Source: Histoplasma ohiense (taxonomy: Eukaryota > Ascomycota > Eurotiomycetes > Onygenales > Ajellomycetaceae). From it: a stretch of DNA of 64,000 nt. The DNA lies in NCBI GenBank assembly GCA_017607445.1, contig JAEVHH010000004.1, positions 1,736,001 to 1,800,000 on the forward strand. The letters run 5' to 3'. Within the stretch, counting starts at the first letter, position 1; every line of letters starts with the position of its first letter. Positions 23,401 to 33,282 of the stretch are shown in pieces. The translations under genes and the position numbers were made by a program. The notes under the pieces were generated by a model, which was given only the letters and a program-made list of their open reading frames with translations, had not been told where the DNA came from and searched no databases.

Positions 23401-23909
23401 ATGTTATCAGAAGTTGATGTGCTGTGTGAGATGATCAAGAGTTATGTGAAGTTGCCAGAAGTTGTCAGAAGTTGTTGGACATCATCAAAAGATGTCAGAA
23501 GTCATCAAAAAATACACTCAGTGCTTTGGCTAGAGCTACTGATGATCAGATATGTGTTTTGATGGCAAGATCAAGGTGTTGGGTGACTAGACATGATCAT
23601 GATTGAAAAATTAGCAAATTGTTTCTGTATTCAAAATCAGAGTAGCAGTTTTCAACGCGATACTTCATACTCACAATATATGTATTTTTGAATAAAAATT
23701 AGTTCAATTGATAGGAAATTGAAAAATTAACACTCCAAGATGGTAGAGAAATGATCTATAAGTGAGGTTGTACAGTGATTCTATCTCAAACATTATGGTT
23801 GGAGCAAATCATTTCTGTGTTGCTAACAAACTGAAACCATTTTTTCTCAGACACTCCGCGAAGAGTTTGCTGAGGATATCCCATTTAGGTTTAGTGTAAG
23901 CCTCTTGAC

Positions 23910-23996
23910 AGTTGATTGGCTCAGATGTTAGCAGGACTTGGCAGTAGTTCGGATTGGGTTAGCTCGAAGTGGAGTGGCTGAGTTTTACTGAGATAA
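23910..23996 (-). repeat. Right terminal inverted repeat
   Basis: Read on the minus strand it begins TTATCTCAG, then ACTCAGCC, and ends with the shared core CTGCCAAGTCCTGCTAAC plus ATCTGAGCCAATCAACT (23910-23944). Unlike the element interior it still has several CpG sites. Confidence 0.8.
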
Positions 23997-24004
23997 GCCA
24001 ACCT
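23997..24004 (+). repeat. Right 8-bp target site duplication
   Basis: GCCAACCT directly follows the right terminus and is identical to 14323-14330. Confidence 0.88.
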
Positions 24005-25338
24005 CATCTCATCGAGACTTATCACTCAACAACCAACAACATCAATTGCAGAAACAAAATCTCCTCGTTTATCTTGTTTTCTATTTTCCTCTCTTATAAC
24101 TTCAGAACTAGCTACATGTCCTCGTATATTCCAATTTGTCGCTTTCTGTATGATATTTTTCCTTACGATATGCCCTGCTGCGACCGTTTAAGGTGTCATG
24201 TCGTGCCATACTCCTCTTCATTTCCTATGGATATGTGCTCCTGGGCGGTAATTATGCGGGGCATGAGTTAGCCATCACGATAGCCTTAGAGTGCGATCTG
24301 AGATTGCAATTCCTGATTATAAAACTAGGCTGCAAGGCTGGATCACGCCCCTTCAGCCTCGTTTCCATTTTGGCCGCTGGCCCACAATCGGCGAGCGATG
24401 GCGGGGCCTGCCTTCACATAAGGCTATTACGCGAAGAGGCACATTATGCCTTTGGCAAACCATTTTTTCACCGTCGTTTCTTTCGGCTACAATGCCTAGC
24501 CACTTTGCCCCGTTTTTTGTTGCACGAACAAAGGATCCCTGAGAGTTCCGCCTGTGGGAAAATTGCTATGGATCAAGGTTGTTCTCCTAGAACTCCAGCT
24601 TGTGAGGATGTCTGGGTGCTTGCCGAACAGGCAGTTTGGCCGGGCATCATGCGCAGTTCCGGATTTCCTCTCTTTCTCTTTCTCTCACTCTTCCCTCTCC
24701 CCCTCCCCCTTTTTTCTTGCCTCAAATACTGTTTGCTCCAAAAAGCTCGTGATTCGTTTCGTGGGAGGTAAAGCCATCCGTTCTGATTGCGGTACGATTT
24801 CCCATTAGCCTCACGTGAGATCCATTACACTCTTGACTGGAAACTTTTGACCCAGAGCGCTGCCAGATGCCTTCCGCGTGCGGCTGTACTATTTCTTCGA
24901 AGCTGTTGGGATGTGCAATGGTGGGAAGTGGATGACTCTTCCGACTTTGACTGTGTATGCCTCGACGCAAAGAAATTCCGCGAACATTGAACCCATCCAA
25001 CAGTTCCAGCCTGTAACGGGTTACGGCAGTAGGTCTTAGCCAACTTGACTGGAATTTTACTCACATGACCTTGGAATACATGGGCTTGATATCTATGTAC
25101 AACTTTATTGGGGACCATCTTTTCCGAGCAAGTTCTGAATACACTTTGTGGTTTAAATGGCTTAAGTCTCCGTCCCATGAAAGTATTTATAACGCTATTC
25201 TCGCATAGCAATTCGAAGCGCAAATCTTGAGATCAACCCTCGTTTTCTCCTCCATCTTGTTATCTACTGCCTATACATTGCTTTTCGTCTCTCTAAATAC
25301 TTTGCGTGCCGAAATATATATCAACCAAACAGCCTAAA
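24005..25338. other. Intergenic, right flank of the element
   Basis: Normal CpG content resumes immediately. Overlapping short frames (24193-24771 plus, 24825-25223 minus) show no domain. A pyrimidine-rich tract lies at 24660-24720. The last few hundred bases are likely promoter and leader of the Cys-rich gene at 25339. Confidence 0.5.
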
Positions 25339-25964
25339 ATGCCTACTGTTAGTGCATCGAACACCTCTCAACTGATATAATTTTTGAGTTAACTTTATTG
25401 CAAACACAGGCTCATGAACGAACCGGATATCAGCAATCCGAAAATGGCATGTTGCAAAGCGGAATGTATGCTTGTCCGTCAGTCTATCTAGTTTATCCAC
25501 CAGATCGTACCGGGCGACGTCCAAACCAACACACTCTCCTGCAGTACACTTCTCTTACAGACCGAAGATACCACGAAAATCTTCGTTTGATTCAACAACA
25601 GCAGTACAGCAACGCACAGTTCTCACGAGACACCCAGCACACCGGACGGACTGACGGAGGATATCCTTCTATTATAGATGATACTTCAGGTCAAAAAAGT
25701 CGTCACGCTGAATTGCATAGCAAAGACCAGATAACCAAAGTTTCTCAAGTCGAAAAACTAAACGACAAAACATCTAAGACCAAGGGATCAACCGTAAAGG
25801 CTGATTCTCCCAACGAAAAGCTTACCCTCCTATGGATCTGTTGCCAAAACTGTTACTTACCAGGCCCTTATTCTTCTCTCTATCCACAGTGCCTGGGCTG
25901 TAATACATCGAGATGTTCAAGGTGCATTGAAATGCTAGTTCAAGAGTCACCGATCCTCGAGTAG
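25339..25964 (+). CDS. Small Cys-rich protein (copy B)
   Basis: Two exons: 25339-25347 (ATG CCT ACT) and 25410-25964, with a 62-bp intron (gttagt...cacag), giving 187 aa. The first 140 residues are Gln/Ser/Lys-rich and probably disordered. The C-terminus has one cluster, W145-x-C147-C148-x2-C151, then C164-x2-C167-x4-C172-x2-C175, matching the clusters of the genes at 10092 and 27267, except that the usual His after the second CxxC is replaced (CNTSRC). No signal peptide. The tiny first exon is inferred: the acceptor and the downstream frame fit, but the start could lie within exon 2. Function unknown. Confidence 0.55.
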
Positions 25965-27266
25965 TTTTATTTGCTTGTCTTTTACAAGGATACACCTTGG
26001 CTTTCAATGCTATTTCACTCTTAGTATTTCGATACCCATAAGTACACTTGGTGGACAGGTTTCCTTTCCTTCCTTACATTTTCTGTGCCTTCAAATTCTT
26101 GGGACCTCTATGTCAGTGTCTGGGGTTTCATCCTTTCTGCCCTTGAGGTGGAAAAAAAAAGAGTTGTATAAGACCAAACTTATCAAATCTCGCATGATCC
26201 TGCAAGATTTTGATTCTTCGTTGCTTTTTCTTCTTGTAACATAGTTTGTTGATGCCTTCATTGAAGACCATTTGTAATTGAGTTTTACCGTTCAATTGCT
26301 AATTCCCATTTGCACAAAAGTTTGTGTGAAATTTTCAAAACTGCCTAGGTTCTGTATTGTTGAATTTTTAATTATTTAAAAATTCCCTGTTAGGTGTGTT
26401 TTTCGAATCCTGTATGGTTTTCAGTCGGTCCTGACGCGTGATCCACCAAGGCAAGGCTGCCTAGACTGGTGCAGGTTGGAAGACGCCGAAGCCAAATTTT
26501 CTGCAAGAGGTACTTGTTACCAAAGACATGTTGACTGAAATATTGTTTCTCCGGTCTCATTTGGAAATGGGAGTTTACGAACTAACCCATTGCCATTTCG
26601 GCACCCCTTCATTGCGGGAACTCTGGGGCAATGGGATTACTTCCTGCCAGGGCGCGGAATGACCTTGGGAGTTTGAGTTGATCGGTGTACCAGGTCAGCC
26701 TTAACCAGGACCCTGAGGCGCAACCCTGTCCCCCAAGGCCACCAACATTGGCCCACCGCCCGGACCAATCAGAAGTTTTCAAGACTAAGTGGGGCCTGAC
26801 TTCCCGACTGACTCAATTACGCTATGTACGGAAAGGACTACCATCAGTCGTTGCGATTACATGGTTTGGGGGATCTACGGGAGCCCCGCGCGGTAAGACA
26901 TTTGTTGCTTGGAACGTTTCGGGCGCCAGCGCCTTCTGATCTCCTTGGGCCAAACGTGACCTTCATGGCGGGGCGATGCACTGGCCTAGAATTGCCCGTC
27001 CGCGAAGGAGTGCTGACTGGCAGACTAGCTTTCCTTCAGGCATACATGGCTGGTCATTCCGTCATAGGGTTTTATTTTTTCAATCTTGGCCCTGGCTTAA
27101 ATATGCCACAGTCTTCCTCCATTCAGTCCCTACTTCCCTCTTTTCTTCCTGCCAAACTTAATTCTTCCTTTTCTACTACCAAAATACCTTACAGAAAATC
27201 TAACAGACACATTCATCATCCGAATACACATATTTCAGACTCGACCTCTCCTTTATATTCATAGTC
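25965..27266. other. Intergenic between two Cys-rich genes
   Basis: No supported gene. The overlapping plus-strand frames 26685-26939 and 26824-27264 lie in what looks like the promoter of the gene at 27267. A TATA-like TTAAATATG at about 27097 and a long pyrimidine-rich leader (27110-27190) precede its ATG. Confidence 0.5.
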
Positions 27267-27680
27267 ATGCCCCTTCAAACGCACTGGACTTGTGGAGAAT
27301 GCGGTTTCGGCCCCATGAAGATCTCCATCTACCCATCCTGCATATGTTGCGGTCACCGAGCCTGCGCCTGCTGCACATACGACTCATTTGACAGCGCAAC
27401 GCTGCACACTGAAAGATTTTCCGCGTGCGAAAACTCCCTCGCAGAAATGGACTGCTCGCCCTCGAATGATTGCCACTACAATACCTCCACAACCCCTTCT
27501 CTCCCTCTGCCTGGTGCCACAAGGGAGACTTTGAGAGACTTTCCTGGCCCGACTGTCAAATGTGCTACAGATCTGTACATCTGCTGCTCATGTGGAGATG
27601 GTCCCAAAATTTACCAGAACCAGGGCCGCTGCGTGAATTGCAACCATGACGTTTGCGGGTACTGCACCCATGTCAAGTAA
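27267..27680 (+). CDS. Small double zinc-ribbon Cys-rich protein (copy C)
   Basis: Intronless, 137 aa. Two complete Cys clusters: W7-x-C9-x2-C12, then C25-x2-C28-x-H30-x2-C33-x2-C36; and C106-C107-x-C109, then C122-x2-C125-x-H127-x2-C130-x2-C133. Each contains the string GxGPxK between the first pair and the second (GFGPMKIS, GDGPKIYQ), showing that the two halves are repeats of one domain. The linker is Ser/Thr/Pro-rich. It has the same design as copy A (10092), with all ligands kept. No signal peptide or membrane segment. Function is unknown; zinc binding is inferred from spacing. Confidence 0.72.
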   Translation: MPLQTHWTCGECGFGPMKISIYPSCICCGHRACACCTYDSFDSATLHTERFSACENSLAEMDCSPSNDCHYNTSTTPSLPLPGATRETLRDFPGPTVKCATDLYICCSCGDGPKIYQNQGRCVNCNHDVCGYCTHVK

Positions 27681-28557
27681 TGATTTGCTGTTACGAAGTC
27701 ATTTAGTTCAGGTGGTACATTCCCACAAATCCCAATTGACGATCTCCAAATTCTGACTGTCTTCCTTTAACAGAGGCTATTGTTGGCAGGCCGACATACC
27801 TTTCGATATATTTGCATTTTAGCAGGCATGTTCAGCGATTTTGGTTTTATATAGCGCTTGAGCATGCGACTTGGGTTTTGGATATGTATGATGATCAGGC
27901 TTTCATATTTGTTTTGTTCATTTGTCTTCTGCTTTTTTTTGTCCATCAGCTGCCATTATTATGGTTTTGATTAGCCGCACAGCGTAGGATTGCATTTGGA
28001 TCAGGATTTTTCATTACTGTTAAATGTTTAATTTTTCATATTTTGTATCTTTAGATCAGTGGCATTGGAGATCTCTTTTTGGAAGGCATTAATTAATTCA
28101 AGCGAGCAAGGTTGGATAACTCTTTCGTGCCTTTATATTTAGGCAGGAGTCAGCCCCCAGGGTGCCTTGCAAGCCTAGTCTAACTCTGTCAGGTTAGCGG
28201 CTTTTCAATGCAGCTTCAGCCCAGTCATGCAGAGGTCAACCCCCAAGGCAACGAACCTGTCTCTTCAAAGACGAAATCGCAAAATACCCCGTTCCACAAT
28301 GATATTATCCTTTCAGCATCCTTCCGAGCTTGCCGTGAGAAAAGGCTCGAAAAGTAAATAAAATAAATATTTCAAATTTCAAAGTTCGTTGTTCGCTATG
28401 GCTCTCCTTCGCTGCCTGGAGGCAAGGCCATTCAGACAACCCCATTGGCTCAACAGCAGCCTAGCTTGGAGCACTCAAATGATATCACTAGTTTGTAAAA
28501 TTTGGTATTTGATGGAAACTAGTTATTGACATCAGGATAACCCTGAACAGTGGATCC

Positions 28558-28613
28558 GAAAAAATAAAAATAAAAATAAAAATAAAAATAAAAATAAAAA
28601 TAAAAATAAAAAC
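28558..28613 (+). repeat. (AAAAAT)n microsatellite
   Basis: About nine head-to-tail copies of AAAAAT, followed by AAC-containing degenerate units. It creates artificial Phe-Leu/Phe-Ile repeat frames on the minus strand. Confidence 0.95.
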
Positions 28614-31295
28614 AAATAACAAAAAAACAAATAACCATACCCCAGAGACAATTGCCAATGCGAAGCCAATTCTCTGTTGGGAAGCATCAAGCGAATAGAA
28701 GAGAGGGAAGGATACTTCCACAATCATCTAATTACCGAGACGAGCTGAAAATATTCACACCACTAGGCTGAAGCGCTCGTATTTCCTCAAAGCTGCATTC
28801 ACCCCCCCCAGCTGTGGCAGCCAGTGGGGAGTACGGAAATGTATCGGGTACCTTTTCTCTGGGAAAGTAAAAAGGTACGACGGCATGGTGGTGTGCAGAT
28901 GTCTGAGATTTTGGAGTCTGTCGTGCAGCTTGGCTTCGGCACAAGTGGGATGACATCCGTAGATTGGCTGACAGTTTAACGGGTTCTTCCTGAAGTGAAA
29001 AACATTTGTTTTTCCCCCAACAATCGCCACCCTTAATGCTGCGGGTCATAAGGGAAGGATGAATTCAAAATGGCCTTAGCATTTTGTTTTATTCACTAGC
29101 CCCTGCATATCCCCTGAGCTGAGTTTCGGCCCCCGCAAGCCGCCTTTCGAGATCGATGGAGGGATGAGTTCGTTGGGTCTCTGGGGCGCAAACATGCCTA
29201 GCCTGTTTGGGAATGCGGCTTAAATAAAGAGGGGTTGTCCAATGAGGCCAAAGTCAGACTCCCGTGACCCTTCAAGCCCTCCAGGGCTGTCTGACCGTCA
29301 GATTGTTCAGTGAGGCCTGATCTCGTGGGTTTTTACTACCAGGTCAGGGACATGGCCCCGGCCAATCTATTAATGGCAATGGTTGGGTATCTGTTCTGTG
29401 AGTTGACTTTATCTTGCTGCTTACTAGTCACACGGTGGACAGGAACATTATTGCTGGCTACCGGTCCCGGGTTTCCGGCGAAGCCTCCCGGCATCATGTG
29501 TCGAAAATCGGGCATTTATAGGCCTCTTCCCGTACAAAGAATCTCTGTGCCGATCCCCACGGTGGCCCCTCAAGGTTTCCGATGACCACTGGTTTCCCCG
29601 TGGAGAAATGGATCAACCTGTTGGCATTATTCGGAATTGGCTAAGCTACGTAATTGGCGAGGAGAATTGGCGAGGAGAATTAGCGATCAGGGCTGAGGCT
29701 GCTAAAGCCCTTATCGAGGTTGGGATCTGAGGGTCTAGTTGACGAGGGAACAGGGATGAGAAACCGGCACAATAAGCTGTCACAGAAATCGCGCATATGG
29801 CTCAGGATCCTTTTCCCATTTGGTAGTGAGCAACAGCGGTTTTGCTTCGAGTTGATGCAAGCTCCCGCCTCATTCCTCCAGACTCCAAGTATTTGGATGC
29901 TACGCTTAGATTCCTTGAATATGCAGGGATCTATGACGCCTTGATCACGGGGGATCTTCCAGAATACTTTAGCGGCCTTCTAGCGGCACAGCAGCGGAGT
30001 ATTACGAGGATCAATGCTCAAGATCGGCCCAATGAGTGGTCAAACTCGGGATCTCGGAAACCGATACTTGATTGGAACTGTTCGCTGCCAAGGGCTCAAA
30101 GTAGACGAAGACTCATATCATGGCCACCTGTACATCTTTCTGACGTGCCGCGGTCCCGCGGGGAATGCTCGTCCATGAACAAACACCCTTCCATCAGGCC
30201 TCTAGAAACATACCCGCGGAGATCAGACCGGTGCCCGACGAGTGACCTTGTGAGCAAAGTAATCATATGATTTCGTAACTACAGCGTATACCCTGTTATC
30301 TTTCCGCTCCCCTGCGCTCCCGGTCCGTGCCAAGAAAAATTCCTCTTGACACATCGCAGTTACTCACAGTCCGGATGGCTTGTCTCACTCCTTCGTCGAC
30401 GGCACAAATCTGGGGTTCCTGAGGTCACGCCCTCTCCCGCAGCAATGAGGGAGAAATTCTCCTGTACCCCCACGGCTAGTCGTGGGACGGGCGTAAGATC
30501 CCAGCCATGCTTCTCCTCAATACCTCCTCAAAACCACCCTTTGGCGAACCTTATCAAGTCTCCTATGCACAATCCTACTAGTACCCAACCCAAGCAGCAA
30601 TTGGGAGCAGCGAAGTCAACATACCTCCTTTCGGTGGAGCAGCTACGAATTGACACGTATATTTCACACCCTGAACCATTGGTCTGCTGCGAGGAAGAGG
30701 ACCTGCAGTGTCTGTGACTCTGTGTTGATAGAAGTTACTGGATGGGGCGCAGGTGCAGGGGCAACACTTCTAGTTTCCCCAAATTAGTCACAGCATCGCT
30801 CCCAAACATCTGAGCTTCAAAAACCCAGAGCGGCATTCAGAGGCAGGGGTTTTGCATACTGCCTTGTGAAAAAGTATCCGCTCCCCAACGCCAGTAACAG
30901 TGCTGCGGAGCGCCATAGTAGTTTTGCACCGCCACTCGTTTCTCCCAACTCAGCATCCACAGGCTCTCAAAGGAAAAAAAAAGAACAGAAAAAGACTCAC
31001 GAAGAGGCCCTTTTCTTTTTTTACACCACACACCCTGACGGGTTGTGTCTAGAATCTGGCAAAGCAAAATCCGGCGGCTACTGGTATTTATTAATTGCAA
31101 AAGAAAACACATCTTGCCTGACCGGCCCCACCTCGTTTCCGACTTGTTGGCATCTCCTCCATTCCCCAGGGCCAACTAAACAAGTTCTTGTAACGCTCTT
31201 GTACAGTGACTCCCAGAAATGTAAATATTTCTGGGCTATGGTACCCCCTCCTGATTCGCTAAATGAATAAACAAATAATTAAAGGAAAGAAAACC

Positions 31296-31350
31296 AAAAA
31301 AAAAAAAAATAAATAAATAAATAAAATTAAAATAAAATTAAAATTAAAAT
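31296..31350 (+). repeat. A-rich (AAAT)n / (AAATT)n low-complexity tract
   Basis: A run of about 14 A, then AAAT and AAAATT repeats. Confidence 0.9.
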
Positions 31351-31697
31351 CCCACCAGATGTGTGAGACAGCTGTTATCACCAACCAGTATTATACGCCC
31401 CCAACAGTCTTGATGTCCATCCGCCAACGCGGTTGACAGACTCCAGTTCAGATCTACCTCAATAAAACGCCTTGGGATTTTTAGTCTTAACTCAGCATCT
31501 GCTTGTATTGAAAATATATGGAGGAAGAGAAGAAAAGAAAAAAAAGAAAAAAAAAGGCATCGATCTAGACCAACCCGTGCGAATCCCGTGCGAATTCCTT
31601 CCAATCGCCTCGCAGCTGTCAAGTCATTGGAACAGACCAGCTAGCCAACGAACGGGAAGATAAGAAATCTCCGCTGCGTCCCTGAGGACAACAGTCA

Positions 31698-31709
31698 TTT
31701 ATTTTTATT

Positions 31710-31740
<31 letters not shown>

Positions 31741-31757
31741 TTATTTTTTTTTTTTTT
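31698..31757 (+). repeat. (ATTT)n microsatellite with poly-T end
   Basis: Repeated ATTT units ending in a run of about 14 T. Near mirror partner, on the opposite strand sense, of the A-rich tract at 31296. Confidence 0.9.
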
Positions 31758-33282
31758 GGGTCCATCGACGTCCAAGATCCAGGACGACATGAAGCATGAG
31801 TCACCCCCAAAACGAGGATGACACGCGCCCGCATTCCTGCCATTTCTGAAGCGTTTTTGCGAATGGCAAATCATGCCGAATACATGAAATACTCCTCCTC
31901 GTCCATGGATTGTTTAGATACTAGTAACAGTGAGAGCAAAATACAGCGACATATAAGTTACTGACCTAGAAATGACGAAAGCTCTACTCTGTACTTACTA
32001 GAATATAATCCTGCATGTAAAAGAAAATAAACTGCTCGCTTTTTAGCATTTTTCTTCGCTCTTAAGAAAGTCATATGGCGGAGCAGACGGCGGCGGGGCC
32101 ACATACGTACCCGAACTAATAATATATTCAAGAGGATTGCTTCTATGCAAAAGAGTCGACTCTTCTTTACGGAAATAAATCCAAAACAAGGGGTTTTCTG
32201 ATGCGAAGGAACTCGTGGAATACAGCAGCATCAGTTGAGAAATACCTTGACAATAACAAGAAAGTGCATATATAGTCATCATGTTATCATGTTAAAATAC
32301 GAAAATATCTGGATCTATTTAGTTATTATAAACATTTAATTTTCTTCTTCTTTTTTTTTTCCCCGCCGGGCTTGCTTCCCCCTTTCCACCTTGTCATTTC
32401 AGCACGACTCCCGGTATGGTCATTCACGTCTTGTTCAGAGTACAGAGAACAATAATAGCCTGTGTCGCCATCTCCGAAAATACAACCGCCCAATGTTGGC
32501 GTGGGAGTGGTCGCGTTGTCATCGAAACCATTTGCGCATAATCATTTGCGCACAATGCGGTTTATCACCGTAACCCGCATCAGTATCTGTTCACTGCTGC
32601 AAACATTTTATCCCCCCTCTTGCGCTGCATCGCTTTCTACGATTGATCTCTCAAAACCCTTAATTCCCACCAGGCACACATCGTGTTCTTATTTCTTCTT
32701 ATTTTGTTCTCTTCTGTTTTTCCCTCGCCGTTTCTTCTTCTTTCTTGCCAGCATGGACAATAAAAGGCAAAATGGAGAATAAATAGAATCAGATGCAGAA
32801 TGTTATTGGAGAGAGAAAGAAGAAGGAAAATTTCAAGTCTTATAGACGAGAAGTTTTAATATTATGTTGTATCAAAGATAAAAGCCGAGCCAGCCATGCT
32901 GAGTTGCGGATTACCATCAAGTGTCATCTCTCAAAACAGGGAGAAGCAAGATAAGAGAGAAGAATGTGGTACGAGCAAGGTTGCTGAATATACTTCACTG
33001 GAGAAGCGAGGAGAGTAAAATGCTGTGAACACAGCTAGTAATCCAAGAGCTTAGGTGTGGGAAATATATGTGGCTGGGGTCCTATCCGCCCATCTTTTTG
33101 TTTCGGGGGATTCCCTCCCTTCGAACAAGTCATGGGATCTCATAGTTTCAAGTCGGTCGCAACCATCTCACCTGATATATAAGGGATGAGAGCCGACAAA
33201 GAGATCGGCCTGCATATAAAATATAAAGTCGGATTTTTGCTGTAATGGTCTCCATGGATGAACCAGATAATCGTGAAACAGT

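Larger units (their letters stand above)
14331..23996. mobile_element. 9.67-kb TIR DNA transposon-like element, CpG-depleted
   Basis: The boundaries are set by inverted termini (TTATCTCAG at 14331, CTGAGATAA ending at 23996) and the flanking octamer GCCAACCT on both sides. Inside are two converging decayed genes: a DUF6589-like frame (14661-17555, plus) and a RecQ-like helicase frame (23202-20665, minus). Between them lies about 3 kb of non-coding sequence and a small Cys-rich ORF. The block is nearly free of CpG across several kilobases, even in its locally G-rich part near 18330-18520, while TpG and CpA are abundant; CpG reappears in the outermost few hundred bases and in flanking host DNA. 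An 8-bp duplication occurs in hAT-like and KDZ/Zisupton-like superfamilies among others; I cannot assign a superfamily. The element sits between PFA5 and a Cys-rich gene and has no intact transposase gene, so it is probably immobile unless helped in trans. Confidence 0.85.
27681..33282. other. 5.6-kb gene desert
   Basis: No gene I can support. Many short frames overlap on both strands without domains (for example 29842-30270, 30346-30717, 30866-31270). The region holds three A/T simple-sequence arrays, listed separately, and normal CpG. 32780-33280 is likely the 3' UTR and downstream flank of the Red1-like gene. A non-coding transcript cannot be excluded or shown from sequence alone. Confidence 0.5.

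Noticed and set aside
14331..23996. Classical RIP (CpA to TpA)
   Set aside because: CpA and TpG are abundant and CAA/CAG codons persist; only CpG is missing. One TAA in the helicase relic is an exception but not a pattern.
24193..24771. 192-aa plus-strand ORF right of the element
   Set aside because: Composition looks random, it overlaps other frames, and it has a low-complexity Leu/Phe/Pro tail from a pyrimidine tract.
28488..28727. ORFs with Phe-Leu or Phe-Ile repeats
   Set aside because: Product of the (AAAAAT)n microsatellite read on the opposite strand.
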